From Actinomycetes bacterium (GTDB lineage Bacteria; Actinomycetota; Actinomycetes; Mycobacteriales; Mycobacteriaceae): a stretch of DNA of 42,754 bases. Both the position numbers and the translations under genes were made by a program. The stretch covers positions 1 to 42,754 of the forward strand of contig JAKOYE010000099.1 in assembly GCA_029780675.1 (NCBI GenBank), in the 5' to 3' direction. The notes below the pieces were generated by a model, which was not told the DNA's origin, made no database searches, and saw nothing but the letters and a program-made list of their open reading frames with translations. The number at the start of each line of letters is the position of its first letter. The first letter of the stretch is position 1. Of this stretch, positions 1 through 10,530 are shown one piece after another.

Positions 1-1
1 G

Positions 2-448
2 GTCAACACCCCGCAGTGCCTGATGGCAGAGGGTCTGGCTGACCTGGCGCTGCACGCCGCTGTCGGCCCGGGCTGGGGCCGCTGGGCCCAGGAGATCTAC
101 GCCGACCTCGGGCTCCGGTTCGACGGCGAGCGCGCCGAGGCGATCGCGACGGCGTCCGCCGGTTTGGCCGAGGTCCGACAGGATGCCGCGCTGATGCTGC
201 ACGACGAGCACCGCGACACCGACGAGGTGGCGGCGTTCCTGCGGCGCTGGCTGCTGGTCGACGACACCCGGGCACGGCAGAGTCTGAAGTTCGTGTGCTC
301 GCCGCTGTGGCGGGCCTATACCTCGACCTATGTGGAGGGCTACCGCCTGCTTCGGGCCTGGCTGGACGACCGGCCGGCCGGGGTGGGCCTGACCGAGCGG
401 TTCGGCACGCTGCTCGACGAGCCGTTGATCCCCTCCGCGCTGCGGTAG
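2..448 (+). CDS. C-terminal part of an unknown protein, possibly DUF885-like (5' truncated)
   Basis: The reading frame is open from the first bases of the window, with readable residues [14 protein letters not shown] before the first internal ATG at 23, so the true start lies upstream. The visible 148 residues are helical and rich in Ala, Leu and Arg. They end with a stretch of the form [14 protein letters not shown] followed by [12 protein letters not shown], which resembles the C-terminal helices of DUF885-type metal-dependent hydrolases. No metal-binding motif is in view, so this assignment is weak. The gene stops 46 bp before glyA on the same strand and could be cotranscribed with it. In M. 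tuberculosis the gene next to glyA1 is coaA on the opposite strand, so this neighbour differs from that arrangement. GC-rich codon use is normal for the window. Confidence 0.7.
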   Translation, partial: VNTPQCLMAEGLADLALHAAVGPGWGRWAQEIYADLGLRFDGERAEAIATASAGLAEVRQDAALMLHDEHRDTDEVAAFLRRWLLVDDTRARQSLKFVCSPLWRAYTSTYVEGYRLLRAWLDDRPAGVGLTERFGTLLDEPLIPSALR

Positions 449-494
449 AGCCAGCGATACCCGGCCGCGGGGATACGCCGATTACGCTTTGGGC

Positions 495-1994
495 ATGACT
501 TCCGATGCCACCCTGCATGCGGCGCCCGGCGCCGACCCTGCCGGTCATGCGGCGCCCGGCGCCGCTTATGCCGCCACCGCCAGCGCGGCCTACCGCGCGG
601 CCCTGAGCGTCATCGAGAGCGTCGAACCGCGTATCGCCGCGGCCACCCGCAGGGAACTCACCGATCAGCGCGAGTCGCTGAAGCTGATCGCGAGCGAGAA
701 CTATGCCTCCCCGGCGGTGCTGCTGACGATGGGGACCTGGCTGTCAGACAAGTACGCCGAAGGCACCGTCGGCCACCGGTTCTACGCCGGCTGCCAGAAC
801 GTCGACGACATCGAATCCATCGCCGCCGAGCACGCCCGGGAGCTGTTCGGCGCCCGCTACGCCTACGTCCAGCCGCACTCCGGCATCGATGCCAACCTGG
901 TGGCGTTCTGGTCGATCCTGGCCACCCGGGTGGAGGCGCCGGCGCTCGGCGACGTCGGGGTGAAGAACGTCAACGACCTGTCCGAGGCCGAATGGGAGCG
1001 ACTGCGCGCCAAGCTCGGAAGTCAGCGGTTGATGGGCCTGTCGCTGGATGCCGGCGGCCACCTCACCCACGGTTTCCGGCCCAACATCTCCGGCAAGATG
1101 TTCCATCAGCGCAGTTACGGAACCGACCCGAAGACCGGCCTGCTGGACTACGACGCCATCGCCGCCGCCGCCCGGGAGTTCAAGCCGTTGATCCTGGTCG
1201 CCGGGTACTCCGCCTATCCGCGCCGGGTGAACTTCGCGACCATGCGGGAGATCGCCGACGAGGTCGGCGCGACCCTGATGGTCGACATGGCGCACTTCGC
1301 CGGTCTGGTCGCGGGGAAGGTCTTCACCGGTGACGAGGATCCGGTGCCGCACGCACACGTCGTCACCACCACCACGCACAAGTCGCTGCGCGGCCCCCGT
1401 GGCGGACTGGTGCTGGCCACCGAGGAGTACTCCGACGCCGTCGACAAGGGCTGCCCGATGGTGCTGGGCGGCCCGCTGTCCCACGTCATGGCCGCCAAGG
1501 CGGTGGCCTTCGCCGAGGCCCGTCAGCCGTCCTTCCAGGCCTACGCCCAGCGCGTCGCCGATAACGCCAAGGCCTTCGCGGACGGATTGATGCGCCGCGG
1601 TGCGACGCTGGTCACCGGTGGCACCGACAACCACATCGTGCTGCTCGACGTGCAGTCCTTCGGGCTCACCGGCCGGCAGGCCGAGGCCGCACTGCTGGAC
1701 GCCGGCATCGTCACCAACCGCAACTCCATCCCGGCCGACCCCAACGGGGCCTGGTACACCAGCGGAATCCGGTTCGGCACCCCGGCACTGACCACCCGCG
1801 GGTTCGGTGCGGCCGAGTTCGACCGGGTCGCGGAACTGGTCGTCGAGGTGCTGTCCAATACGACCGCCGCCAGTGGCCCCAACGGACCGTCCAAGGCCAA
1901 GTACACGCTGGTCGACGCCACCGCGGATTGGGTGCGCTCGGCGTCGGCGGAACTACTCGACGCCAATCCGCTTTACCCCGGCCTGACGCTGTAG
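495..1994 (+). CDS. glyA: Serine hydroxymethyltransferase, long actinobacterial form
   Basis: This is a PLP enzyme that interconverts serine and glycine and loads one-carbon units onto tetrahydrofolate in the cytosol. ATG 495 is preferred to the in-frame TTG at 489. Seen: the N-terminal [12 protein letters not shown] motif, [27 protein letters not shown] and the PLP-lysine motif [14 protein letters not shown] with Lys at about residue 296. At 499 residues it is well above the roughly 420-430 usual for GlyA. The excess is an Ala-rich N-terminus of about 50 residues, an insert near [14 protein letters not shown] (about residues 155-175), and C-terminal changes. The first 30 codons carry a tandem 30-bp duplication (516-575). 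The gene lies where glyA1 sits in M. tuberculosis, upstream of desA2, but as I recall GlyA1 it is the shorter form. Function is secure; whether a second glyA exists elsewhere is unknown. Confidence 0.95.
   Translation: MTSDATLHAAPGADPAGHAAPGAAYAATASAAYRAALSVIESVEPRIAAATRRELTDQRESLKLIASENYASPAVLLTMGTWLSDKYAEGTVGHRFYAGCQNVDDIESIAAEHARELFGARYAYVQPHSGIDANLVAFWSILATRVEAPALGDVGVKNVNDLSEAEWERLRAKLGSQRLMGLSLDAGGHLTHGFRPNISGKMFHQRSYGTDPKTGLLDYDAIAAAAREFKPLILVAGYSAYPRRVNFATMREIADEVGATLMVDMAHFAGLVAGKVFTGDEDPVPHAHVVTTTTHKSLRGPRGGLVLATEEYSDAVDKGCPMVLGGPLSHVMAAKAVAFAEARQPSFQAYAQRVADNAKAFADGLMRRGATLVTGGTDNHIVLLDVQSFGLTGRQAEAALLDAGIVTNRNSIPADPNGAWYTSGIRFGTPALTTRGFGAAEFDRVAELVVEVLSNTTAASGPNGPSKAKYTLVDATADWVRSASAELLDANPLYPGLTL
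516..575 (+). repeat. Tandem 30-bp in-frame duplication inside the 5' end of glyA
   Basis: The 18-bp sequence CATGCGGCGCCCGGCGCC occurs at 516-533 and again at 546-563, a period of exactly 30 bp. The duplication is in frame and gives [10 protein letters not shown] followed by [10 protein letters not shown]. It lies in the Ala/Gly/Pro-rich N-terminal extension, ahead of the conserved SHMT fold, so it is unlikely to affect catalysis. Confidence 0.9.
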
Positions 1995-2031
1995 CCAGGG
2001 CGAAACGCCGACCGGGCGATTTTCAAACACC

Positions 2032-2055
2032 CGTTAACATCGGTTACAGTTACCG
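2032..2055 (+). promoter_or_regulatory. Probable desA2 promoter/operator region
   Basis: Directly before the desA2 ATG (2057) there is a palindromic GTTAAC (2033-2038) and a near-palindrome CGGTTAC-A-GTTACCG (2041-2055, one mismatch between arms). TAACAT at 2035-2040 fits a TANNNT -10 box and would leave a very short leader. In mycobacteria desA1 and desA2 are known to be repressed by the acyl-CoA-responsive TetR-type regulator MadR. That this is its site is an inference from position and symmetry only. Confidence 0.4.
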
Positions 2056-2056
2056 C

Positions 2057-2887
2057 ATGGCACAGAAACCTGTCGCAAATGCGTTGACCCTTGAGCTTGA
2101 GCCGGTTGTCGCCGACAATCTGGCCCGCTACCTGGACTCCGCCGACGAGTGGTACGCCCACGACTACGTCCCGTTCGACCAGGGCCGCAACTTCGCCTTC
2201 CTCGGCGGTGACGACTGGGATCCGTCGCAGGCCACCCTGCCGACCGCGATCGTCGACGCCCTTGAGGTCCTGCTGATCACCAAGGACAACCTCGCCGGCT
2301 ACCACCGCGAACTCGTCGAACACTTCATCCTTGAGGACAAGTGGGGCCGCTGGCTGGGCCGGTGGACGGCCGAGGAGACCCTGCACGCGATCGCCATCCG
2401 CGAGTACCTGGTCGTCACTCGTAACTTCGACCCGGTCGCCGATGAGGAAACCCGCATCGCCCACGTCATGCGCGGCTATCTGGCCAACAAGTACACCCAG
2501 ATCGAGACGCTGGTGTTCATGGCACTCACCGAACGCGCCCACGCGGTGTACCTGCGCAACCTCGAGGCCAAGATCGACGAGCCGATCCTCAAGAGCCTGG
2601 TCGCGCGGATCGCCCGCGACGAGGAGCGTCACCAGGAGTTCTTCGACAACCTCGTCGCCCACTGCCTCGAGCACCACGAGGACCAGACCGTCGGCGCCAT
2701 CAACCGTCGCGCGTTCGGCTTCGGCGTGATCGGCGGCGACATCCTCGAATACCGCGAAACCAAGCTGCGCAATGTCGCCGACGCCGGCATCTTCAGTCAG
2801 GAGACCGCCGAGCAGGTCGTCGCCGACGCGATCCAGGCCTGGGGTCTGAGCGGTAACGCGCTGCTCAAGCGCTACAACAAAGACTGA
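2057..2887 (+). CDS. desA2: Acyl-ACP desaturase DesA2
   Basis: This is a soluble di-iron acyl-ACP desaturase of the ferritin-like superfamily, which in mycobacteria acts in mycolic acid/fatty acid desaturation. The 276-residue product matches the roughly 275 residues of M. tuberculosis DesA2. ATG 2057 begins MAQKPVANALTLELE; frames further upstream have no support. Iron-ligand motifs are visible: AEETLH (about residues 109-114) and DEERH (about 195-199), with ENL/E-type Glu residues between and before them. It lies 62 bp after glyA and before phoH2, the standard mycobacterial order. A likely promoter with a near-palindrome abuts the start, suggesting separate regulation from glyA. The stop codon is followed by a short direct duplication (2891-2918). 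Confidence 0.96.
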   Translation: MAQKPVANALTLELEPVVADNLARYLDSADEWYAHDYVPFDQGRNFAFLGGDDWDPSQATLPTAIVDALEVLLITKDNLAGYHRELVEHFILEDKWGRWLGRWTAEETLHAIAIREYLVVTRNFDPVADEETRIAHVMRGYLANKYTQIETLVFMALTERAHAVYLRNLEAKIDEPILKSLVARIARDEERHQEFFDNLVAHCLEHHEDQTVGAINRRAFGFGVIGGDILEYRETKLRNVADAGIFSQETAEQVVADAIQAWGLSGNALLKRYNKD

Positions 2888-2890
2888 GTC

Positions 2891-2918
2891 GTCACAGCCT
2901 GAGGGGTCACAGCCTGAG
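2891..2918 (+). repeat. 13-bp direct repeat just after the desA2 stop
   Basis: GTCACAGCCTGAG occurs at 2891-2903 and 2906-2918, a period of 15 bp. Each copy carries a CTGA, echoing the ACTGAGTC that contains the desA2 stop (2885-2887). The stretch 2888-3052 before phoH2 contains no convincing gene on either strand. Confidence 0.8.
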
Positions 2919-3052
2919 TCGGGCCGTCACTGACCAGTTGGCGACACGCAGGCGGTGACTCGGCGGCAGGGCGCTTGACGCGGGTAGCGTCGGTCTCGAT
3001 GGCCAGTGAGCCTTCGGCTCCGAACACGGCCAGCGAGCCCAGGGGAGCGCCT

Positions 3053-4360
3053 GTGACCGACATCCGGACCTACGTACTCGACACCTCAGTTCTGCTCTCC
3101 GATCCGTGGGCGTGTACCAGGTTCGCCGAGCATGAGGTCGTCGTCCCTCTCGTGGTGATCAGCGAACTGGAAGCCAAACGCCATCACCATGAACTGGGCT
3201 GGTTCGCCCGGCAGGCACTGCGGCTCTTCGACGACATGCGCCTGGAGCACGGTCGCCTGGATCAGCCCATCCCGGTCGGCGATCAGGGCGGCACACTGCA
3301 CGTCGAGCTCAATCACAGCGACCCCGCGGTGCTGCCGGCCGGTTTCCGCACCGACACCAATGACGCCCGGATCCTGACCTGCGCGGCCAACCTCGCCGCG
3401 GAGGGCAAGCGGGTGACGCTGGTCAGCAAGGACATTCCGCTGCGGGTCAAGGCCGGTGCGGTCGGCCTGCCCGCCGATGAGTACCACGCCCAGGACGTGA
3501 TCACCTCCGGGTGGACCGGGATGGCCGAACTCGAGGCCGGCGGTGACGAGATCGCCGCGCTGTTCGCCGAGGGCGAGATCGACCTGGTCGACGCCCGGAA
3601 CCTGCCCTGTCACACCGGGGTCCGGCTGCTGGGCGGGACCTCGCACGCACTCGGCCGGGTCAACGCCGACAAGAAGGTGCAGCTCGTTCGCGGCGACCGC
3701 GAGGTGTTCGGGTTGCGCGGCCGTTCCGCCGAACAACGGGTGGCCCTCGACCTGCTGCTCGACGAGTCGGTGGGCATCGTCTCCCTCGGCGGGAAGGCCG
3801 GGACCGGTAAGTCGGCGCTGGCGCTGTGCGCGGGCCTGGAAGCGGTGCTGGAGCGGCGCAGCCAGCGCAAGGTGGTGGTGTTCCGTCCGCTGTACGCCGT
3901 CGGCGGGCAGGAACTGGGCTATCTGCCCGGCAGCGAGAGCGACAAGATGGGGCCCTGGGCACAGGCCGTCTTCGACACCCTGGAAGGTCTGGCCAGCCCG
4001 GCCGTGCTGGAGGAAGTCCAGGCCCGCGGCATGCTGGAGGTATTGCCGCTGACCCACATCCGTGGACGGTCGCTGCACGACTCCTTCGTGATCGTCGACG
4101 AAGCCCAGTCGCTGGAACGCAACGTCCTGCTCACCGTGCTGTCGCGGCTGGGGGCGGGATCGCGGGTGGTGCTCACCCATGACGTCGCCCAGCGCGACAA
4201 CCTGCGGGTCGGCCGCCACGATGGGGTCGCCGCGGTCATTGAGAAGCTCAAGGGTCATCCGCTGTTCGCCCACATCACGCTGATGCGCAGTGAACGGTCG
4301 CCGATCGCGGCGCTGGTCACCGAGATGCTGGAAGAGATCACGCCCGGCGCGCTGCCGTAA
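3053..4360 (+). CDS. phoH2: PhoH2: PIN-domain RNase fused to PhoH ATPase/helicase
   Basis: This two-domain toxin-type protein acts on RNA: mycobacterial PhoH2 is reported to be an ATP-dependent RNA helicase and RNase. GTG 3053 is chosen because AGGGGAG (3041-3047) sits five bases upstream; the frame also stays open to ATG 2999 and TTG 2975. The 435-residue length fits the family. PIN domain, residues 1 to about 150: VLDTSVLL with Asp10, SELEAKR with Glu38, TNDARIL and LVSKD. PhoH domain, about 235-430: Walker A GKAGTGKS with Lys253 and Walker B IVDEAQS with Asp349-Glu350. In characterised mycobacteria a small antitoxin gene, phoAT, precedes phoH2; I find no clear equivalent in 2888-3052 apart from the in-frame extension. 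Confidence 0.95.
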   Translation: MTDIRTYVLDTSVLLSDPWACTRFAEHEVVVPLVVISELEAKRHHHELGWFARQALRLFDDMRLEHGRLDQPIPVGDQGGTLHVELNHSDPAVLPAGFRTDTNDARILTCAANLAAEGKRVTLVSKDIPLRVKAGAVGLPADEYHAQDVITSGWTGMAELEAGGDEIAALFAEGEIDLVDARNLPCHTGVRLLGGTSHALGRVNADKKVQLVRGDREVFGLRGRSAEQRVALDLLLDESVGIVSLGGKAGTGKSALALCAGLEAVLERRSQRKVVVFRPLYAVGGQELGYLPGSESDKMGPWAQAVFDTLEGLASPAVLEEVQARGMLEVLPLTHIRGRSLHDSFVIVDEAQSLERNVLLTVLSRLGAGSRVVLTHDVAQRDNLRVGRHDGVAAVIEKLKGHPLFAHITLMRSERSPIAALVTEMLEEITPGALP

Positions 4361-4369
4361 ACTTGCCCG

Positions 4370-5221
4370 GTGCCGCGCCCGCTCAGCTTTGCCGCCGTCA
4401 TCTCAGCCGCGGCGCTTCTGCTGGCTGGATGCGGTAAGCCCAGCGCCACCACCGCGGATCGGGCGGTGGATTGCACAGTCGACAAATGCGTCGCCTTCAC
4501 CTTCGACGACGGCCCCGGGCCGTTCACCGATCGTCTGGTCCGGGTACTCGACGACGCCGGCGCGCGGGCGACCTTCTTCATGATCGGCAACAAGGTGGCG
4601 GCCGATCCCGCTGGAGCCAAGCGGGTGGCCGACGCGGGTATGGAGATCGGCAACCACACCTGGGAACACCCGAACATGACGACGATCCCGGCCGAGTTCG
4701 TGCCCGATCAGTTGTCGAAGGCGCAGCAGGCCATCCGGGACGCGACCGGTGTGACTCCCAGTCTGTGGCGCCCACCCGGCGGTCTGACCAATCCCGCCGT
4801 GGACGCCGTCGCCGCCAAGGACGGCCTCGCCGGAATCCTCTGGGACGTGATCCCGTTCGACTGGATCAACGACGCCGACACCGCCGCCACCCGGTGGATG
4901 CTGATGACCCACATCAGGCCGGGGTCGGTGGTGCTGTTCCACGACACCTATTCGTCCACTGTGGACCTGGTCTACCAGTTCCTTCCGGTGCTCAAGGCGA
5001 ACGGGTACCACCTGGTCACCGTCAGCGAGCTTCTCGGTCAGCGTGCTCCCGGCAGCGTGTACGGCGGCCGGGAGAACGGCCCGCCGGCCAACCTGCTGCA
5101 GGAGGTTCCGTCGGCGGACATTCCGTCACTGCCCGCCACGCCGTCGCCCGCGCCGATGCCCAACTTCCCGATCACCGACATCCCGGGTGCCAACAGCGGC
5201 GGCCCGAACGGCGGCATGTAG
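4370..5221 (+). CDS. Lipoprotein polysaccharide deacetylase (NodB domain)
   Basis: This is a probable cell-surface metal-dependent deacetylase acting on N-acetylated glycans such as peptidoglycan. The GTG start at 4370 is nine bases after the phoH2 stop. Residues 1-21 form a lipoprotein signal peptide ending in the lipobox LAGC (Cys21). The NodB fold at about 42-225 shows all core motifs: TFDDGP (catalytic Asp and metal Asp), HTWEH (metal His residues), RPPGG, and LFHD with the C-terminal catalytic His. A Pro/Asn/Gly-rich tail of about 40 residues follows. It corresponds in position and type to Rv1096. Its short spacing to phoH2 suggests cotranscription, though the functions are unrelated. 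Confidence 0.92.
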   Translation: MPRPLSFAAVISAAALLLAGCGKPSATTADRAVDCTVDKCVAFTFDDGPGPFTDRLVRVLDDAGARATFFMIGNKVAADPAGAKRVADAGMEIGNHTWEHPNMTTIPAEFVPDQLSKAQQAIRDATGVTPSLWRPPGGLTNPAVDAVAAKDGLAGILWDVIPFDWINDADTAATRWMLMTHIRPGSVVLFHDTYSSTVDLVYQFLPVLKANGYHLVTVSELLGQRAPGSVYGGRENGPPANLLQEVPSADIPSLPATPSPAPMPNFPITDIPGANSGGPNGGM

Positions 5222-5230
5222 CAGCCCCGC

Positions 5231-6430
5231 GTGCACCACTCGATCACCCCGCTCGTCCTGGCCGTCCTGGTGCTGGGGTACGCCGTGGTCTCCGAACAGG
5301 TCAACCGTCGCTACATCGCACCGGCGCTGATCTTCATGCTGCTGGGCATGGCGTTGGGGCCGTTCGGTCTGCATCTGCTGGACGCCGGCCCGGCCACCGA
5401 GGGCTACACCGTGCTGGCGCAGCTGGCGCTCACGGTGATCCTGTTCAACCAGGCGGCCAAGCTTCGCCTCAACCGCATCCGGTGGCACGGGCCGGTGGCG
5501 TTACGCCTGCTGGTGGTGGGCATCCCGGTGTCGGTGGCGCTGGGTGCGCTGACCGCGGCCGCGTTGCTGCCGGTGTTGCCGTGGTGGGAGGCGGTGTGTC
5601 TGGCGGCGATCGTCGCACCCACCGAGGTGGCGCTGATCGAGGCTCTGCTCGACGACCGTCGGATTCCCGAACGGGTCCGGCACGCGCTCTCGGTGGAGAC
5701 GGGCTTCTATGACGGGTTCGCCCTGGCGATCCTGCTGATCGCGCTCGGCCTGGCCTCGCAGCGCTCCGATCCCGCTGCCGGCCGGTGGGCGTGGTTCATC
5801 TTCAGCACTGAGATCTTTTCGCTGCTGGCGGGAGCGGCGGTGGGTCTGGCCGGCGGCTGGGTCATCACGCGGTCCCGCCGGCAGGGCTGGATGACCGACA
5901 CCTGGGCGCAACTGGCGACGCTGGCGTTGGCGTTCATCTGCTTCCAACTCGGCGAGCGAATAGAGGCCAGCGGTTTCGTGGCCGCGTTCACCGGTGGGCT
6001 GGCGTTCTCGCTGGTGTCCCGGCGCGGCAGCGATGACCCGCTGCCCACTCAGGTGTCCGACGCCACCGGGCAGTTGTTGGAACTGCTGGTGTTCGCGATG
6101 TTCGGGGCGTTCGCCGTGATCGACGGCTGGCTCCGCGCGGATTGGCGGGTGGTGGCCTTCGCGGTCGTGGCACTGTTCGGCGTCCGCATCGGGGCGGTGT
6201 TCGTCGCCCTGGTGCGCACGGGTGTGCCGATTCGGCAACAGCTCTTCATCGGCTGGTTCGGTCCCCGCGGAATCGGCACCGTTGTGCTCGGACTGCTGGT
6301 GGTCAACCGTGGCGAGATCCAGGGCGGCGGGGTGATCGCCACCGTCGTGGTGGTGGTCGTGACCCTGAGCCTGGTGATGCACAGTCTGACCGCGGGCCCC
6401 GGCATCCGGCGGTTGGCGCCGGCGCGCTAG
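5231..6430 (+). CDS. CPA1-type cation/proton antiporter
   Basis: This integral membrane protein of 399 residues has about 11-12 hydrophobic helices and is probably a Na+(K+)/H+ exchanger of the NhaP/CPA1 kind. GTG 5231 lies 9 bp after the deacetylase stop. Seen: the conserved helix with IVAPTEVALIEALL and the following VETGFYDGFAL, at the positions of the APTD and ESGLNDG motifs of the family. Two substitutions are notable: Thr-Glu (131-132) in place of Thr-Asp, and Tyr160-Asp161 in place of the Asn-Asp pair. The acidic residue of the second motif is kept. The C-terminus has the family's GPRGIGTVVLGLL helix. Exchange stoichiometry or ion choice may therefore differ; the fold assignment is firm and the ion unknown. 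It converges on fumC with a 12-bp gap. Confidence 0.88.
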   Translation: MHHSITPLVLAVLVLGYAVVSEQVNRRYIAPALIFMLLGMALGPFGLHLLDAGPATEGYTVLAQLALTVILFNQAAKLRLNRIRWHGPVALRLLVVGIPVSVALGALTAAALLPVLPWWEAVCLAAIVAPTEVALIEALLDDRRIPERVRHALSVETGFYDGFALAILLIALGLASQRSDPAAGRWAWFIFSTEIFSLLAGAAVGLAGGWVITRSRRQGWMTDTWAQLATLALAFICFQLGERIEASGFVAAFTGGLAFSLVSRRGSDDPLPTQVSDATGQLLELLVFAMFGAFAVIDGWLRADWRVVAFAVVALFGVRIGAVFVALVRTGVPIRQQLFIGWFGPRGIGTVVLGLLVVNRGEIQGGGVIATVVVVVVTLSLVMHSLTAGPGIRRLAPAR

Positions 6431-6442
6431 GCCACCCGCCGG

Positions 6443-7858
<1,416 letters not shown>

Positions 7859-7887
7859 GTATGCCTTTCAGGTGATCTCGGGGTGTT

Positions 7888-8973
7888 CTAGGGGAGGGGA
7901 TAGGCCGCCGAGCTGTCCCCGGTGAAGTCCACCGCGGAGTACTCGTTGAGTTTGGAGAGCCGGTGATAGGCGTCGATCATCCGCACCGTGCCGGACTTGG
8001 CCCGCATCACGATCGACTGGGTGGTGCAGCCGCCGCCGAAGTAGCGCACACCCTTGAGCAGGTCGCCATCGGTCACGCCGGTCGCACAGAAGAAGACGTT
8101 CTCCCCGCCCACCAGGTCGGTGGTGGTGAGCACACGGCTCAGGTCATGACCGCGGTCGATGGCCTTCTGGCGTTCCTCGTCGTCCTTGGGGGCCAGGGTG
8201 GCCTGGATCTCGCCGCCCATGCAGCGGATCGCTGCGGCGGTGATGATGCCCTCCGGGGTGCCGCCGATGCCGACCAGCAGGTCGGTTCCGGAGTCGGGCC
8301 GGCAGGCCGAGATCGCGCCGGCGACGTCACCGTCGGAGATGAGCCGGATTCGCGCGCCTGCCGCCCGAACCTCGGCCATCAGCCTCTCGTGCCGTGGCCG
8401 GTCCAGAATGCAGACGGTGATGTCCGACACCGAAGCCTTGCGCACCTTGGCGATCCGCTGGATGTTGGCGGCGATGGGCGAGGTGATGTCGATGAAGTCC
8501 GCGACATCGGGTCCGGCCGCGATCTTGTTCATGTAGAACACCGCCGACGGGTCGAACATCGCGCCGCGTTCGGCCACCGCCAGCACCGAGATGGCGTTCG
8601 GCATGCCCTTGGCCATCAGCGTGGTGCCGTCGATCGGGTCGACGGCGAAGTCGCAGTCCGGCCCATCGCCGTTGCCGACCTCCTCGCCGTTGTAGAGCAT
8701 CGGGGCGTTGTCCTTCTCGCCCTCGCCGATGACCACCACACCGCGCATCGAGACCGAATTGACCAGTTGCCGCATGGCGTCGACGGCCGCGCCGTCGCCG
8801 CCTTCCTTGTCGCCGCGTCCCACCCAGCGACCGGCCGCCATGGCGCCGGCCTCGGTGACCCGGACCAGTTCCAGGGCCAGGTTGCGATCGGGGGCTTCGC
8901 GGCGACGGGCCTCCGCCTGACGACGATGCGGGACGGAGTCCCGAGGAGGAGTCGGGCGATCGGTCTCAGGCAT
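7888..8973 (-). CDS. glpX: Class II fructose-1,6-bisphosphatase GlpX
   Basis: This enzyme dephosphorylates fructose-1,6-bisphosphate and is the main gluconeogenic FBPase of mycobacteria. ATG 8973 gives 361 residues, close to the M. tuberculosis enzyme; the frame is open further upstream but that part is low in conservation. Seen: [18 protein letters not shown], the Li+-sensitive phosphatase motif [25 protein letters not shown] and the C-terminal [21 protein letters not shown]. It is divergent from the DUF4245 gene with 55 bp between starts, and is followed by fumC. Confidence 0.97.
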   Translation of the reverse strand: MPETDRPTPPRDSVPHRRQAEARRREAPDRNLALELVRVTEAGAMAAGRWVGRGDKEGGDGAAVDAMRQLVNSVSMRGVVVIGEGEKDNAPMLYNGEEVGNGDGPDCDFAVDPIDGTTLMAKGMPNAISVLAVAERGAMFDPSAVFYMNKIAAGPDVADFIDITSPIAANIQRIAKVRKASVSDITVCILDRPRHERLMAEVRAAGARIRLISDGDVAGAISACRPDSGTDLLVGIGGTPEGIITAAAIRCMGGEIQATLAPKDDEERQKAIDRGHDLSRVLTTTDLVGGENVFFCATGVTDGDLLKGVRYFGGGCTTQSIVMRAKSGTVRMIDAYHRLSKLNEYSAVDFTGDSSAAYPLP

Positions 8974-9028
8974 GGCTGAGATTGTCCCAGAGGCCCCCAC
9001 GGCGTCCGGACCTGGGATACTGGCAGCC

Positions 9029-9664
9029 GTGACAGACGGCATCCCCGGGCCCAAGCCGCCCAAGCCCAGGCTGCTTCAGGACGGCCGCGACATGTTCTGG
9101 TCGCTGGTTCCCCTGGTGGTGGCCTGCGTGATTCTGGCCGGTCTGCTGGGGATGTGTTCGTTCCAGCCGAAGGGTCCGGCCGAAGGCGCCCTTCCGACGT
9201 ACGACACCGTCGCCGCCCTGCAATCCGACGCCGACACCCTGGACTTCCCGGTCCGGTTGCCGAAGCTGCCGGAGGGCTGGCACGCCAACTCCGGCGGGCG
9301 CGGCAGCATCGAGAACGGCCGCACCGATCCGGGGACCGGTCAGCGGGAACGGGCCGTGACGACCCGGGTCGGCTATCTGGCCCCCTCGAAGATGTACGTC
9401 AGCCTGACGCAGAGCAACGCCGATGAGACCGCGCTCGTGCGTTCCATCCAGCGCGATCTGTACCCGACCGGGGTCGAGGAGATCGACGGTGTCAAGTGGG
9501 TCGTCTACCAGGGTGGGGAGGACAGCGAGCCGGTCTGGACGACCCGCTTGAGCAGCCCGTCCGGAGCAGCCCAGCTGGCCGTCACCGGCGCGGGCACGCC
9601 CGACGACTTCCGGATTCTGGCGGCGGCGACGCAGAGCCAGCCGCCTTTGGTCCCGGAGCGGTAA
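9029..9664 (+). CDS. DUF4245 membrane-anchored protein
   Basis: This is a conserved actinobacterial protein of unknown function (Rv1100 counterpart). GTG 9029 gives 211 residues: a Pro/Lys-rich cytoplasmic N-terminus, one membrane helix at about residues 23-43 and an exported domain with [17 protein letters not shown] and [18 protein letters not shown], characteristic of DUF4245. No catalytic motif is visible. It is divergent from glpX and followed after 49 bp by a dienelactone-hydrolase gene. The topology prediction is confident; the function is not known. Confidence 0.88.
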   Translation: MTDGIPGPKPPKPRLLQDGRDMFWSLVPLVVACVILAGLLGMCSFQPKGPAEGALPTYDTVAALQSDADTLDFPVRLPKLPEGWHANSGGRGSIENGRTDPGTGQRERAVTTRVGYLAPSKMYVSLTQSNADETALVRSIQRDLYPTGVEEIDGVKWVVYQGGEDSEPVWTTRLSSPSGAAQLAVTGAGTPDDFRILAAATQSQPPLVPER

Positions 9665-9713
9665 CTCTCCGCCGGCAGGGGTGTGGGCCCGGCGGTTGCG
9701 GCAAGATTGCGGC

Positions 9714-10517
9714 ATGTCGACGACCGCCCCCGAGGCCGACCTCACCGGCTGGACCGCCACGCCGTTCACCGCCGCCGGATACACCCACGACGTCTACTAC
9801 AAGGGCTCCGGTCCCGGGGTGGTGCTCATCCCGGAGATGCCGGGGGTGCACCCCGGCGTGCTGGCGCTGGGAAACCATCTGGTGGACAACGGATTCACCG
9901 TCGCGATTCCGTCGCTGTACGGGACTCCCGAGGTGCCGGCGCGCAGCCCGAGGCTGGTGCCCACGTTGTTGCGCGGGTGTGTGGCCAAGGAGTTCGCGGC
10001 CCTGGCGACCAACGCCGAACGCCCGGTGGCCGACTACCTCCGCGCGCTGGCCCGTGATCTGAACGCCGCGACCCCCGGCAAGGGTGTGGGCGTGATCGGC
10101 CAGTGCTTCTCCGGCGGATTCGCCCTGGCGGCCGCGGTCGACGACAGCGTGCTGGCACCGGTGCTCAGCCAGCCGTCGGTGCCGTTGGCCCTGACACCGG
10201 CGATGAAGCGGGATCCGGGCGTCTCGGAGCGGGAGATGGCGGTGATCGAGAAGCGCGCCGCCGAGGAGGGCCTGTGCGCGCTGGGGCTGCGGTTCTCCGG
10301 TGACCCGATGGCGCCCGCGGAGCGGTTCGCGACGCTCAAGAAGCGGCTGGGCGACAACTTCGAGGTCATCGAGATCGACTCGGGCCGCGGTAATCCGGGA
10401 GGTTTCGGCCGGACGGCGCACTCGGTGCTGACGGTCGAGGTCCGCGAGGTCGAGGGGCAGGCCGCCTACGAGGCCCGCAAGCGGGTGGTCGAATTCCTCA
10501 AGGAGAGGCTGGTTTAG
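9714..10517 (+). CDS. Dienelactone hydrolase family protein
   Basis: This is a predicted cytosolic alpha/beta hydrolase of 267 residues. ATG 9714 (MSTTAPEADLTGW) is favoured over an in-frame upstream start. Seen: VVLIPEMPGVHPGV after the first strands, the nucleophile elbow GVIGQCFSGG with Cys131 as the likely nucleophile (dienelactone hydrolases use Cys in a G-x-C-x-G setting), and a C-terminal AHSVLT His. The substrate cannot be told from sequence. Its stop codon (10515-10517) overlaps the stop of the convergent AI-2E gene inside a tandem GGTTTAGCCA repeat. Confidence 0.88.
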   Translation: MSTTAPEADLTGWTATPFTAAGYTHDVYYKGSGPGVVLIPEMPGVHPGVLALGNHLVDNGFTVAIPSLYGTPEVPARSPRLVPTLLRGCVAKEFAALATNAERPVADYLRALARDLNAATPGKGVGVIGQCFSGGFALAAAVDDSVLAPVLSQPSVPLALTPAMKRDPGVSEREMAVIEKRAAEEGLCALGLRFSGDPMAPAERFATLKKRLGDNFEVIEIDSGRGNPGGFGRTAHSVLTVEVREVEGQAAYEARKRVVEFLKERLV

Positions 10518-10530
10518 CCAGGTTTAGCCA
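10511..10530 (+). repeat. Tandem 10-bp repeat across overlapping convergent stops
   Basis: GGTTTAGCCA is repeated head to tail at 10511-10520 and 10521-10530. The first copy contains both the TAG stop of the dienelactone hydrolase (10515-10517) and the TAA stop of the minus-strand permease (10516-10514). The second copy lies within the last codons of the permease. Confidence 0.9.

Noticed and set aside
3..548. 181-codon open frame on the - strand at the window start
   Set aside because: Arg/Ala/Pro/Ser-rich translation, antisense to the partial first gene and the glyA start, with no motif.
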